From Tamlana sp. I1 (lineage in GTDB: Bacteria; Bacteroidota; Bacteroidia; Flavobacteriales; Flavobacteriaceae): a stretch of 64,000 nucleotides of DNA. Position 1 is the first letter of the stretch, and every line of letters starts with the position of its first letter. Both the position numbers and the translations under genes were made by a program. The notes below the pieces were generated by a model. The model saw only the letters and a program-made list of their open reading frames with translations. It had not been told where the DNA came from and made no database searches. Positions 1-9,333 of this stretch are shown in pieces. The stretch lies in the NCBI RefSeq assembly GCF_015355625.1, contig NZ_JACLAF010000018.1, positions 33,270 to 97,269 on the forward strand, given 5' to 3'.

Positions 1-1329
1 CACCAAGCCAATATGGGTTTTATGCAAGAAGATTGTAATTTGCCAGGTTATGGAGGCCACCTCCCTGATAATGCCATAACTATTGCAGAGCTATTAAAAG
101 AAAATGGTTATGCCACAGCTATGTCTGGAAAATGGCATATTGGAAACGATAGAGCCTATTGGCCAACAAAAAAAGGGTTCGATAAATATTTTGGAACGCC
201 ACATCATGGCGGGGAGTATTTTAGTCCTTTTTTATCAGATCAGCCATTAGTTTTAGGGGACAGTATTATTACTCCAGAAGCGGATTTTTATTTTACAGAA
301 GCTATCAACGAATACGGTGTGAAATTCGTAAAAGACATGCAAGCTGAAAAGAAACCTTTCTTTTTGTATTTGGCACATATAGCACCACATTTCCCTTTGC
401 AGGCAAGAGCTGAAGATATTGCGAAATATCGTGGAAAATACATGCAGGGTTTTGTAGAAACAAGAAACAAAAGGTTTGAAAAACAAAAACAATTAGGCAT
501 TATTCCTGAGGACTATCCAATTTCGGATATTGATCCTAAAGTTCCAGATTGGGAGACCTTGTCGGAAGCCGAAAAAGATGATTACGATTTAAGAATGTCG
601 GTTTATGCCGCCCAAATTGAATGTATGGATCGAGGTATAGCAGACCTGGTTAAAACGCTTAAGGAAACTGGTGTTTATGATAATACGATGATTGTTTTCT
701 TGTCGGATAACGGCGGAACTCGTGAAGATTATTCGAGTCCTGATTTTACGGCACCAATTGGTGAGCCTGGTTCTTTTGCTTGTTACAAATTACCTTGGGC
801 AAATGTAAGTAACACCCCTTATCAAAAGTTTAAACATTGGGGGAATGAAGGTGGTATTAGAACGCCGCTTATTGTGCATTATCCTAGATTAATTAAAAAA
901 GCACGTATTGATAACCAACCAGGGCATATTGTAGATATTATGACCACGATTGCCGATGTTACGGGGGCTAGGTATCCTAAAAACATGAACAACACTCAAA
1001 TTCAACCTATGGAAGGTGAATCGCTTTTACCTATTTTTAAAAATGAAGAAAGAAAGGCGCATGAAGGGCTGTTTTGGGAACATGAAGGGAATAAAGCAGC
1101 ACGTTTAGGAAACTGGAAATGGGTAAACGTTTACCCTGAAGGCGTAGACGAACTTTATAATTTAGCTAAAGATCCTGTTGAAAATGTTAATATTGCGGCC
1201 GAAAACCCAGAACGCCTTAGGATTATGAAAGACGAATGGCAAAAATGGGCAGATCGTGTAGGGGTAATGCCTTGGGAAAAAGTTCTAGAAAGCAAACCCG
1301 ATCAAGCACGATTGCAGATATTTTATTGA
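1..1329 (+). CDS. Sulfatase (S1 family), 5'-truncated by the window edge
   Basis: This is the C-terminal 442 residues of a formylglycine-dependent S1 sulfatase, which removes sulfate esters from a polysaccharide or its oligosaccharides. The reading frame is open from base 1, so the true start, signal peptide and catalytic CxPxR motif lie to the left of the window. Visible family marks are SGKWHIG near the left end, FFLYLAHIAPHFP, and the metal-binding FLSDNGG, followed by the usual C-terminal subdomain with EHEGNKAARLGNWKW and ELYNLAKDPVE. A tandem repeat and a hairpin terminator follow. The layout fits arylsulfatase-A-like subfamilies. The substrate cannot be told, and whether the catalytic cysteine or serine is present cannot be checked here. 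Confidence 0.93.
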   Translation, partial: HQANMGFMQEDCNLPGYGGHLPDNAITIAELLKENGYATAMSGKWHIGNDRAYWPTKKGFDKYFGTPHHGGEYFSPFLSDQPLVLGDSIITPEADFYFTEAINEYGVKFVKDMQAEKKPFFLYLAHIAPHFPLQARAEDIAKYRGKYMQGFVETRNKRFEKQKQLGIIPEDYPISDIDPKVPDWETLSEAEKDDYDLRMSVYAAQIECMDRGIADLVKTLKETGVYDNTMIVFLSDNGGTREDYSSPDFTAPIGEPGSFACYKLPWANVSNTPYQKFKHWGNEGGIRTPLIVHYPRLIKKARIDNQPGHIVDIMTTIADVTGARYPKNMNNTQIQPMEGESLLPIFKNEERKAHEGLFWEHEGNKAARLGNWKWVNVYPEGVDELYNLAKDPVENVNIAAENPERLRIMKDEWQKWADRVGVMPWEKVLESKPDQARLQIFY

Positions 1330-1336
1330 TTTTAGA

Positions 1337-1384
1337 GTTGCAAAGTTAGAAAGTTGCAAAGTAACTAAGTTACAAAGTAGTAAA
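1337..1384. repeat. Three tandem 16-bp repeats
   Basis: Three copies of a 16-bp unit begin at 1337, 1353 and 1369. The units share the core GTTGCAAAGT (third copy GTTACAAAGT) followed by a more variable A/T-rich six bases. They sit directly after the sulfatase stop codon and run into the left arm of the terminator hairpin. No function is visible. Confidence 0.75.
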
Positions 1385-1437
1385 AGGCTCCTTAAAATGA
1401 TGACGAATAGGTCTGATTTTAGGAGCCTTTGTTGTTT
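1383..1437 (+). terminator. Terminator hairpin after the first sulfatase
   Basis: Inverted arms AAAGGCTCC (1383-1391) and GGAGCCTTT (1422-1430), extended by a TAAAA/TTTTA pairing, are followed by a T-rich stretch. The position 55 bases after a stop codon fits intrinsic termination of the upstream sulfatase, although the loop is long (about 20-30 bases). Confidence 0.6.
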
Positions 1438-1561
1438 ATAGTAGTTGTTGTATTATTAACGATTCTATATTGAAATTACTGTAAAAGGGTTGAATTAATC
1501 GAGGCTTAAATGTGTAGGTGTTGTCATATTGGTTCTTGTTGAAGTATTTTCAGAATGCTTA

Positions 1562-2707
1562 CTAAAATTGAATGTTGAAATCCAAGCGTACGCGGTTTCC
1601 AGTTTCTGTTATAGCGTCAAGCGGAACCAATTGATCAACACCAAAGAATCTCATTTTAAGATTCATGTTTTTAGCAAGGGCATAGCCCATCATGAGTTCG
1701 AAACCTTTAAAGTTTGTTAACCGTCCGTCTGGAGATCCTTGCGAACTATAATCCCATCTAGCCCAGTCATTTTGTGCCATAAAATCGACCGCAGCATAGC
1801 GTTCTAGATAGGTATAAGTAAATAGGAATTTCCAATGACCTTTTTTCTTGAGTTCGCCAATACTAGCGGTAGTTACAATGCCTTTTTTCTGATTTTTAAA
1901 TTTCTGAGGTATGGAATCGTTACTTTCTAAATTGGTGATGTTTTGGTAGTAGTCAAAACCCACTTTAAGTTTCTGCTTTTTCAAAATTTCTACTTGTGCG
2001 CCAATATCTACAATCGCATAATTTAGTTTAAACGTATCGTTTCCGTCTGGGATATTTGGGATGTCATTAAAATAATAAAACGCAGGAAATAGCTTAATTC
2101 TATTGTCTAAATGTGTTGTTACCAATTGGAATCCTTCAAAATAGCTGTCGGCGGCTAAAGCTTTTTTATTGGTGGCTATAATAAAGTGTCCTGTGTTTAT
2201 TTGTAGAGACTCTATAAGCTTGTTTTTAAAAGCAAATTTTCCTTTTAATGCCACACCTTCAGGAAATACATTATCACTCCAAAATAACTCATTTATTTTC
2301 TGGAAAGGGAATGTGTTTTTTCCCACCCAAGCAGAGAACCAATTAAAGCTAAAATTGGCATAAGCTTTTTCAAAACCAATAGGTAAAAGCCCGAATTCTT
2401 TATAGTTATCGCCTAATGTTAATTGCGGATCTTGTTGTTTTAAAGGATTTCCAGTTCGTATTCTAAGTCCGAATGTAAAGTTTTCATTATAATCATATCG
2501 AACACCAACACGTGCTCTGTAACGTAATCGCGTTCTGTCTTCCCGGTAAGTGCCATCAGATTTCCGTGAATCCCAATCCTGTTCAACCCTAAATCTAAAA
2601 TCTCCCGAAAAGGAAAGCTTTTTGTTTTTTGTAGCTTCCTCTTGAGCTTGTGTGGTTAAACAAAACGTAAAAATAAAAAATAAAAATGCAGTTAACTTAG
2701 TAGGCAT
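1562..2707 (-). CDS. Putative outer-membrane porin (beta-barrel)
   Basis: A 381-residue protein with a Sec signal peptide ending at TQAQEE, followed by a chain of alternating amphipathic strands. Repeated aromatic/charged patterns (FRFRVEQDW, RLRYRARVGVRYDY, FGLRIRTGNP) and a last residue of Phe (LDFNIQF) are typical of outer-membrane beta-barrels. It resembles the putative porin / alginate-export-like families of Bacteroidota. It probably forms a diffusion channel or sits in the outer membrane as a PUL accessory; the ligand is unknown. It lies downstream of and on the same strand as the FG-GAP lipoprotein, separated by a structured 200-bp spacer. Confidence 0.75.
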   Translation of the reverse strand: MPTKLTAFLFFIFTFCLTTQAQEEATKNKKLSFSGDFRFRVEQDWDSRKSDGTYREDRTRLRYRARVGVRYDYNENFTFGLRIRTGNPLKQQDPQLTLGDNYKEFGLLPIGFEKAYANFSFNWFSAWVGKNTFPFQKINELFWSDNVFPEGVALKGKFAFKNKLIESLQINTGHFIIATNKKALAADSYFEGFQLVTTHLDNRIKLFPAFYYFNDIPNIPDGNDTFKLNYAIVDIGAQVEILKKQKLKVGFDYYQNITNLESNDSIPQKFKNQKKGIVTTASIGELKKKGHWKFLFTYTYLERYAAVDFMAQNDWARWDYSSQGSPDGRLTNFKGFELMMGYALAKNMNLKMRFFGVDQLVPLDAITETGNRVRLDFNIQF

Positions 2708-2739
2708 GGTGGCACTCAGGTGTAGGTTAGTAGTTGAAA

Positions 2740-2862
2740 AAGGCCGTCTGAAAAATCAGTTAAAATTGATTTGTCATGAGTTTATCGAAATCGATTAAAC
2801 ACTAGTTTAAAACATTATGACAAATTCTATAGGACATCACATGATACGTTTCAGACAGCCTT
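2740..2862. repeat. Nested inverted repeat between two minus-strand genes
   Basis: Outer arms AAGGCCGTCTGAAA (2740-2753) and TTTCAGACAGCCTT (2849-2862) match at 13 of 14 positions. Inner arms TTTGTCAT (2770-2777) and ATGACAAA (2817-2824) are perfect. On the minus strand the distal outer arm is followed by a run of five T, so it could terminate the upstream FG-GAP gene before the porin. Its length (123 bp) and nested ends also resemble a miniature mobile element. The two readings cannot be separated from one copy. Confidence 0.6.
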
Positions 2863-2911
2863 ACGCCATTTTTTTTGACGTTAGTTTAGTTATAAAATAC
2901 TTTATTAATTT

Positions 2912-5900
2912 TTAAGGTGTTTTAATAAACTGCAAATAATCACTGTTTTTTGCTGCAATGATATAGTTTTGGTTACCTATTTGTATTGGCACTAAATCTT
3001 TTACATCGCCAGGGGCGTAAAAACCACTTTTTCTGGTTGGTACAGGGGAGAAATTACCTTTACCATCGCCTTCTAAAAATAGGCCGTTACTCGAGTCGTT
3101 TCTAGGGGTTTCTACTTCCGAAGCATAAAGGTTTCCAGCCGTAATAATATCAAGGTTATTATCGCCATTAAAATCTTTTACAATAATTTGATTAATGCTA
3201 GATAGTTGGGCCAGATTAGGTAGATTATGTATTACAAATTCCCCATCTTTATTTTCTAAATATGCACTAGCAAATGTTTTTGCTTGGTAATGTAATGCCT
3301 TTTTTAAATCCCTTTCTGTATAAACATCTACAAGTGTTGCTGTAGAAAATTCGGTGTAATTTTTAAACTTTTTCTTGATAGCAGGAATTTGTTGCGAAGA
3401 ACAAGAACGCCCACGAACAGGGAACTTTTCACCATCGTTAAAATAGCTTAAAACGATATCGTTTTTCTGGTTTTTATCAAAATCATTCACATAGATATCA
3501 AAGGTTTCTTTTTCATTCGCCTGGTATTTGTAATTGGTTCCTAAATTTCCAACAACATAATCCATGTCGCCATCTTTATCAAAATCACCTTGCTGTATGC
3601 TAAACCACCAGCCTGTAGTGTTGGCAAGCCCAACTTTTTCGGTCACATTTTCAAATGTACCGTTTGTGTTTTTAAATACGGTAATAGGCATCCATTCGCC
3701 TGTTAGAATTAAATCGATGGCGCCGTCTTGATCATAATCCGTCCAAACAGCACTAGTTACTAGGCCTAAATTTTCTAATTCTGGTGCTATTGTTTTAGTT
3801 ACGTCTTTAAACTTTGGCTGCCCATTGCTGCTTATATTTTCTAAGATATAACTATTAGCAGGTGTAGGGTAATTGCCAGGAACAAGTCTGCCTGCAACAA
3901 ATAAATCAAGGTCACCATCTTTATCAAAATCATGGCTAAACACACGTGAACCACTGGTAATCATTTTAGGTAAAGCCGAAGTTGCTTTAGTAAAGTTTCC
4001 TTTTCCGTCGTTTACATATAAGCGGTCTTGTAGCAGCGGATTATCGCGTGTAAACTCGTTACCACCACTAACCATATAAATATCATTGTCGCCATCGCCA
4101 TCGGCATCAAAAATAAGCGCACCTAAATCTTCCGAAAGGCGATCCTTTTTAAGGGCAGGCGTATTTTGTTTTTTGAAACCTTTTTCTTCTTGAAGGTAAA
4201 TAGCAGCTTCATATTGATGTGCGCCACCAACAATAAAATCGTCTAAGCCATCACCATTTAAATCACCAACCGCTAAGGCAGGACCAAATGTTGAGGTTTT
4301 ATGCGGTATTAAAACTTCATGTTCAAAATCGTCAAAAATATTTTCAATATGTTGGTGCTTAACAACGATGGTGCTATCGTTTTCGGTTGAAAATAACGTT
4401 TTTTCTTTTGCTTTTTCAATAGGTACTAACTTGGCATCATTATAATTTACAGTAAGAATTTGATTTTTATCAATATTGGAAATCATTTGCGATTTGCCAT
4501 CTGGCCATACAATTTTAAGATGATCTGCCTTTTCAGCTTGTCCCAAACCAAAATGTAACTCTGGAGCTACCGAAGATTGAAAACCTCTACTTAAGGTCAT
4601 TTCTTGAAATTGGTTCATGTTATTAACAGCCAAGGTTGCTTTTACACCAATACCAAATTTATTTTTATCGGAACCTTTAAAACGCAGGGTGATAAAGTTG
4701 TTTTTTTCTGCACTTTTGTTTTCAAAAATGGTGGTTGTGTCGTCAATATTGCTGGTTATTATTTCTAAATCACCATCGTTGTCTAAATCTACATAAACAC
4801 AACCGTTCGAGAAACCTTCATAAATTAATCCCCAATCGTCATTCATTTTTTTGAAGGTTAAATCGCCGTTATTTTTAAAAACGAAGTTGTCTATTTTTTC
4901 CGAAGGAATGGCAAGACTTTTTTGTAGTAGGCTATCTGTAGGGTTTCTGTTTTTACCTATTGCTCGGAAATAATCTTGGTTATTAATTTCACGACGTGTA
5001 CCGTTGGATACAAAAATATCTTTCCAGCCATCGTTATCTAAATCAACAAATAGAGGCCCCCAAGACCAATCGGTGCTTGATAATCCGGCGATACGAGAAA
5101 CATTGCTAAAATCTGGAATAGTACCGTTAATCATATTGCCGTTATTCATTTGCAACTCATTTTGCATGTATTGGTAATGAAATCCTGCATCTACGGTATT
5201 CCAAAAAAGCGAAGGGTTCATACTTGCCATGTTCGCTTTTTGGCGGCGATTATCTTTAGCCATCATGTCTACCTGAATAATATCTAATAAGGCATCATTG
5301 TTAAAGTCTGCAATATCTGCCCCCATGCCATAAAATGCAGTTTGTTTGGTGGCTTCTTTAATGTGTTCGCTAAACGTTCCGTTTTTATTATTGATGTACA
5401 TTAAATCTGGCGAGCTAAAATCTTGTGACACATATAAATCTGGCCAGCCATCATTATTTAAATCACCTACCGTAGCACTAAGGCTTAAGCCAAAGCTTCG
5501 TAAGTTAGCTTCGTCGGTAACATTGGTAAATGTATCGCCGTCGTTGCGGAATAGTTTGTTAGTTTCCTCATCAGAAGGATCGTGCATTTTGTTAAGATAG
5601 TAGCTAGCAAGCGCGTTAAAGCGCGTTGGCGGGTAGTTGGCCACATATAGATCTAAATCACCATCTTGGTCGTAGTCAAAGAAGGTTGCTTGTACCGAAT
5701 TACCGATATCATCGATACCGTATTTAGCAGCACTTTCGGTAAATGTTGAATCGCCATTATTGATGAAAAGTTGATTGTTTCTAGGGCCAAATTTACCGCC
5801 TACCGAGCAGTAAATATCTAGAAAACCATCGTTGTTTACATCGGCCATAGTCACCCCTGTATACCAACGGTCGTCTCCAAAAACATTGGCTTTTTCGGTA

Positions 5901-6208
5901 ATATCTTCAAATTGAAGATTGCCTTTGTTGAGGTATAATTTATTTTGAACTTGATTTCCAGTAAAATATAAATCTATAAGACCATCATTATTTATATCAC
6001 CAGCAGAAACACCTGCGCCCATATAAATATAACCGTAGGTGAAATAGTTTAAAGAGTCATTTTCAACAAGGTCGTTGGAGAAGGTGATGCCTGTTTTTTT
6101 TGCATCTAATTTTGTGAATAATTTAGTGGTTTGGTTGGTGTCATTTTTTTTGTTGGAGCAAGCAAAAAAACTTAATGCTAAAAAAATGAGTGCTATAGAT
6201 TTTTTCAT
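2912..6208 (-). CDS. FG-GAP/VCBS-repeat lipoprotein with ASPIC/UnbV domain
   Basis: A very large (about 1,098-residue) surface or periplasmic lipoprotein. The ATG at 6208 is preferred over the upstream one at 6235 because it gives a clean lipoprotein signal (MKKSIALIFLALSFFACSN). The body is a series of FG-GAP/VCBS repeats, each with a calcium-binding DxNxDGxxD-type loop (GDINNDGLIDLY, DVNNDGFLDIY, DYDQDGDLDLY and about ten more), which fold as beta-propellers. An ASPIC/UnbV segment (VWPDGKSQMISNI) lies near the middle. This family (CRTAC1-like) is common in PULs of marine Bacteroidota, where a binding or adhesion role is assumed but not established. No enzymatic motif is visible. Confidence 0.88.
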   Translation of the reverse strand: MKKSIALIFLALSFFACSNKKNDTNQTTKLFTKLDAKKTGITFSNDLVENDSLNYFTYGYIYMGAGVSAGDINNDGLIDLYFTGNQVQNKLYLNKGNLQFEDITEKANVFGDDRWYTGVTMADVNNDGFLDIYCSVGGKFGPRNNQLFINNGDSTFTESAAKYGIDDIGNSVQATFFDYDQDGDLDLYVANYPPTRFNALASYYLNKMHDPSDEETNKLFRNDGDTFTNVTDEANLRSFGLSLSATVGDLNNDGWPDLYVSQDFSSPDLMYINNKNGTFSEHIKEATKQTAFYGMGADIADFNNDALLDIIQVDMMAKDNRRQKANMASMNPSLFWNTVDAGFHYQYMQNELQMNNGNMINGTIPDFSNVSRIAGLSSTDWSWGPLFVDLDNDGWKDIFVSNGTRREINNQDYFRAIGKNRNPTDSLLQKSLAIPSEKIDNFVFKNNGDLTFKKMNDDWGLIYEGFSNGCVYVDLDNDGDLEIITSNIDDTTTIFENKSAEKNNFITLRFKGSDKNKFGIGVKATLAVNNMNQFQEMTLSRGFQSSVAPELHFGLGQAEKADHLKIVWPDGKSQMISNIDKNQILTVNYNDAKLVPIEKAKEKTLFSTENDSTIVVKHQHIENIFDDFEHEVLIPHKTSTFGPALAVGDLNGDGLDDFIVGGAHQYEAAIYLQEEKGFKKQNTPALKKDRLSEDLGALIFDADGDGDNDIYMVSGGNEFTRDNPLLQDRLYVNDGKGNFTKATSALPKMITSGSRVFSHDFDKDGDLDLFVAGRLVPGNYPTPANSYILENISSNGQPKFKDVTKTIAPELENLGLVTSAVWTDYDQDGAIDLILTGEWMPITVFKNTNGTFENVTEKVGLANTTGWWFSIQQGDFDKDGDMDYVVGNLGTNYKYQANEKETFDIYVNDFDKNQKNDIVLSYFNDGEKFPVRGRSCSSQQIPAIKKKFKNYTEFSTATLVDVYTERDLKKALHYQAKTFASAYLENKDGEFVIHNLPNLAQLSSINQIIVKDFNGDNNLDIITAGNLYASEVETPRNDSSNGLFLEGDGKGNFSPVPTRKSGFYAPGDVKDLVPIQIGNQNYIIAAKNSDYLQFIKTP

Positions 6209-6447
6209 TTTTATATAATTTATTGGACTAAACATACCACTTCCTATTTAAATTTTTAAAAAATGTAGTTTTAAATCCTTTTGAATTTATAAAACAGGAA
6301 AAAATACATGAATTTAGTTTGGTTAAGTGGTTGTGTTTTAGGTGATTGTTTAGGTGTATGAATTTACCTCGTTTTTAAATGTATTGTTGTTTTTGAAGAA
6401 AATAATTAGAATACCACAAAAAATGAGTACGTATTTTTATTAGTAAC

Positions 6448-7488
6448 TTATTTTAGTTCTAAATAAAACTCCATAGTTCTGTATGTGTCTACATCAGGAT
6501 AGCCATTTGTAGTTGGTGCTAAAGTTTCATAATGGTTTTTAGGAAACAGAGATTCGGTAACTAATTTGTTATAATCTTTAGGGTTTTTTGGAGGGGTTGC
6601 ATTTTCAATCATTGTGGGAGGTAAGGTGCCATTGCCTTCTCTTCTAATACCCCAGCGAATCAAGCCGTTTTCATCTTTTACAAATTCAGCGGGTTCTTTG
6701 GTGTGGACTGTGGTACTTATAGACCAAGCAATACCTCGGTCCTTTCCAGGAGTGGTGAAACCTACAATAAAAGCATAGCGTTTGCCACCTTCTAAGGTAA
6801 TTTCGGCATCGTTAAAAAAATCGAATTTTAAATATCGTAAATGTCCTTCTTGTTCGCCGAAAGGTTTGTTATCTCTTGGGTAGGCTGTTTGGGTTGTAGC
6901 AGGAATGTTAGGACAAATTCCCGCAACCATTTTATGTAAAACGATATATTTATCACCTTCAATGAAATCGTCGCAACGATTAAATTGATGATCAAATCCA
7001 TGAGTGGCTAAATCACCTTTATATGTACCATTTTCATTGATTTTTAAAGGCTGATTTTTGCTTGTTTTTACTTCATAAAAAAGCACATATAGTTGTGCGC
7101 CAGAAGCCCCTTTCATAAATGCATTCCTGCCTTTTGAAGTACGCAAAACGAGAGCATCAATGGTTATATTTTTCCCTTTAGGAACATTAAAAACTTGACC
7201 CATATCTCTATTTCTTTGAAAATAGCCATAACCATTACTATTCGGGCTATCTTTCCAACGTAAATGAGCTTCATCGGTATTTCTAATACTGGTATTTCCA
7301 TGGTTTACGTCTTCACTAGGAATAGGGAAGTAGAGTCCTTTTTCTAGTTTATCTAGCGGAAGTTTATAGGTTTTTCCAAGGTCGACAATGTTCAAATTTT
7401 CTTGTGCTGTTATTTTAGGTGTATAAAAAATAAAAGCCGTTATTAATGAAATAGGAATCCATTTTAATTTAGAAGTGGTTAATTTCAT
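6448..7488 (-). CDS. Secreted protein of unknown function
   Basis: A 346-residue protein with an N-terminal signal peptide (hydrophobic stretch, cleavage near ITAQE). I do not recognise the family. The rest looks like a soluble, beta-rich, tryptophan- and glycine-containing extracellular domain without transmembrane segments: for example DEAHLRWKDSPNSNGYGYFQRN, where a carbohydrate-contacting role is imaginable, and RYAFIVGFTTPGKDRGIAWS. Only two cysteines are seen in the mature part, in CDDF and AGICP. It lies between the FG-GAP lipoprotein and the broken glycosidase gene, on the same strand as the former, so it probably belongs to the PUL. Confidence 0.7.
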   Translation of the reverse strand: MKLTTSKLKWIPISLITAFIFYTPKITAQENLNIVDLGKTYKLPLDKLEKGLYFPIPSEDVNHGNTSIRNTDEAHLRWKDSPNSNGYGYFQRNRDMGQVFNVPKGKNITIDALVLRTSKGRNAFMKGASGAQLYVLFYEVKTSKNQPLKINENGTYKGDLATHGFDHQFNRCDDFIEGDKYIVLHKMVAGICPNIPATTQTAYPRDNKPFGEQEGHLRYLKFDFFNDAEITLEGGKRYAFIVGFTTPGKDRGIAWSISTTVHTKEPAEFVKDENGLIRWGIRREGNGTLPPTMIENATPPKNPKDYNKLVTESLFPKNHYETLAPTTNGYPDVDTYRTMEFYLELK

Positions 7489-8264
7489 GGTAAGAAGTAT
7501 TTAGTTTTTGGTTAGTTGAAAAGTTTTAAAGCTTATTTTATTTATCACATGACAAAAATACAATACATTAAAAATCAAAAAAATTAGTATTATGACGATT
7601 GCGGTAAAGGATAGATTTTTAGTATATTATAATAATATCTCGAGCTACTGTTCTGATGAAGAAAGCCAATGCTGTCACTAAAAATAGTAAATTAATTTCT
7701 GTTCTCAACACCTATTTCCATGGAAAAGTAAATTTAGCCTGAGTAAAACTTCATCCCGTTTGCGTAGGGCTTTTTAAAGCTTTTAGATTTAATTTTATTT
7801 CATAGGCTTTTTCTAAGGGAGTTATTAATATTAAATTTAGGATATTAATGTACTGCTTAGTAATTTAATTTTGGTGTAAGGTGTTGGCGTTTAGTTGTTA
7901 ATCGGTTTTGTGTTTGAAGCTGTTTATTTGCTTTAAAGGTATCAGCTAAGAATTAAAATACGTATTAAAAAAATATTTCAAAAAAACGACAGATTTTTCT
8001 CTCTTAATTAGATTGTAACAGCTTAAAAGTTTGCTTTTATCATTTTATTTTGTTATAAAAATTTTGTTTTATATGCTGTTTTAAGTCTGTACTTATTAAG
8101 TATGACGTAAGTTTTGGTCGGTTTTACCGAAATTGTTATGAAATTAAAATTGAAGTCTTTTAATTAAATAATTCGTTATAAATGGTCTTTTAATTTAGAA
8201 ATCCATAAGATTTTACGCTTTTGTTTGTGGAATTTTGATGCAAACCAACTACTAACTTATTATT
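7489..8264. other. 776-bp gene-free stretch between divergent genes
   Basis: No supported gene on either strand. The stretch is strongly AT-rich and should hold the promoters of the minus-strand unknown protein and, formerly, of the plus-strand glycosidase that is now broken. I found no clear TAnnTTTG promoter or strong hairpin. Its length is unusual for this compact locus. Confidence 0.5.
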
Positions 8265-8938
8265 ATGAAGACAAAAATTACTTTTTTATATTATTTGTGC
8301 TGTATATATTCAGGATTAGCACAAATTAGTGTTACCGAAGGGGCACTAACTCCAAATAACCCTGATATCATAGGTTGTAATAATAATACAACCCTTATTG
8401 AAGAACCTTGGAATAATCCAAATCTCATTAATTCACTTGAGGAAACAAGAATGAGTACCTTAAGGTATCCAGGAGGTACGGTTTCTGAAAACTGGGATTT
8501 TAGGAATGATACCTTTTTTCCAGACAAAGGTACCCCAGGAAGCGATGACGGATGGGTTGATACCTCTAAAATGATTGGCTTTGCCAAGTCTATTATTGTA
8601 AATGGAACAGGGAAAACAAACTCTATAGAAAATTTTGCTAAGGCGTAAAAAGGTAACCGTTGTCAGACTCATAATTTGTATTATACCCAAATCCAGCATC
8701 AGATTTTATAAACCTTTCGATAACAAATTCAACGCATAAAAAGGCTAGTCAAAAAATTGAAGCTGTTAAAATTTATGATATTTCCGGAAGAAGTGTGAAA
8801 GATTACCATCATATGATGGATCATGCTGTTCAAAATAAATTACAAATTTCTATAGAAAATCTATCAAAGGGGCTTTATCTTCTTCGAGCCTATTTTGGAG
8901 ATGGATCTTCAAACTCAAAATTATTTGAAGTGAAGTAA
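8265..8938 (+). pseudogene. Decayed T9SS-exported glycosidase with its catalytic domain deleted
   Basis: The 5' part (8265-8648) encodes a signal peptide and about 105 residues matching the N-terminus of the intact clan GH-A glycosidase at 22079: PDIIGCNNN, EEPWNNPNLIN and RYPGG here against PDMIGVNGN, NQPWDNANLVN and RYPAG there. It stops just after IENFAKA, where the intact relative continues ENFAKG. In another frame (8681-8938) the sequence encodes a typical T9SS type A sorting tail beginning LYPNPASDFINLS and ending LFEVK-stop. The catalytic middle, several hundred residues, is missing and the two remnants are out of frame. A terminator still follows. This is an internal-deletion pseudogene, not a short functional gene. 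Confidence 0.85.
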
Positions 8939-8965
8939 ATATTAACTAAATTATTGTAAAAAAGT

Positions 8966-9004
8966 AAACCTGTTGTACAATCATGTGCAACAGGTTTGTT
9001 TTTT
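8966..9004 (+). terminator. Terminator after the glycosidase pseudogene
   Basis: Perfect 10-bp arms AAACCTGTTG (8966-8975) and CAACAGGTTT (8988-8997) with a 12-base loop, then GTTTTTT. It is a standard intrinsic terminator 28 bp after the stop codon of the T9SS tail, and shows that the pseudogene kept its original 3' end. Confidence 0.85.
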
Positions 9005-9333
9005 ATATGGGCTAATGTTATGCTTGTTTTTTCATTTTTGAAGTCGGCACAGGTTTTAGTTTTCCATTATATTTTTAAGCGTTGTTAAGTTAAATTGGAC
9101 TGTTTTTTATCTTCATTTAGACATTAATAACTCTGTTTTTTCTAATAAAAATTACTTGAAATTTGAGTATGATAAATAAAGGAGGTCTTTATAACGAAAA
9201 TTCGGTGGTTTCTTCGTAAAAGCTAGTAAAATCAACGGTTTTAAGTGGTAAAATTTTCTTTTTATTTGTAAAACCAAATAGTATGTAGCTGCTTGAGCTT
9301 TAGTTTTGAACTAATCAAAAATTATAGTTTATA
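9005..9333 (+). other. 329-bp upstream region of the GH97 gene
   Basis: No gene is supported. The stretch is AT-rich and presumably carries the promoter of the GH97-sulfatase operon. A TTTTTATTTG sequence near 9262 loosely resembles the flavobacterial -7 element but lacks a convincing partner. Confidence 0.4.

Noticed and set aside
1529..1720. A 63-residue plus-strand open frame at the 3' end of the porin gene
   Set aside because: It is antisense to the conserved C-terminal strands of the porin and has no recognisable features.
2742..2751. GCCGTCTGAA resembling the Neisseria DNA uptake core
   Set aside because: The organism is a flavobacterium, only one exact copy was noticed, and the other arm deviates (TTCAGACAGC). 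It is better explained as an arm of an inverted repeat.
8265..8648. A short intact secreted protein of 127 residues
   Set aside because: The sequence ends exactly where its full-length homologue continues, and a T9SS tail in another frame follows, so it is a pseudogene fragment.
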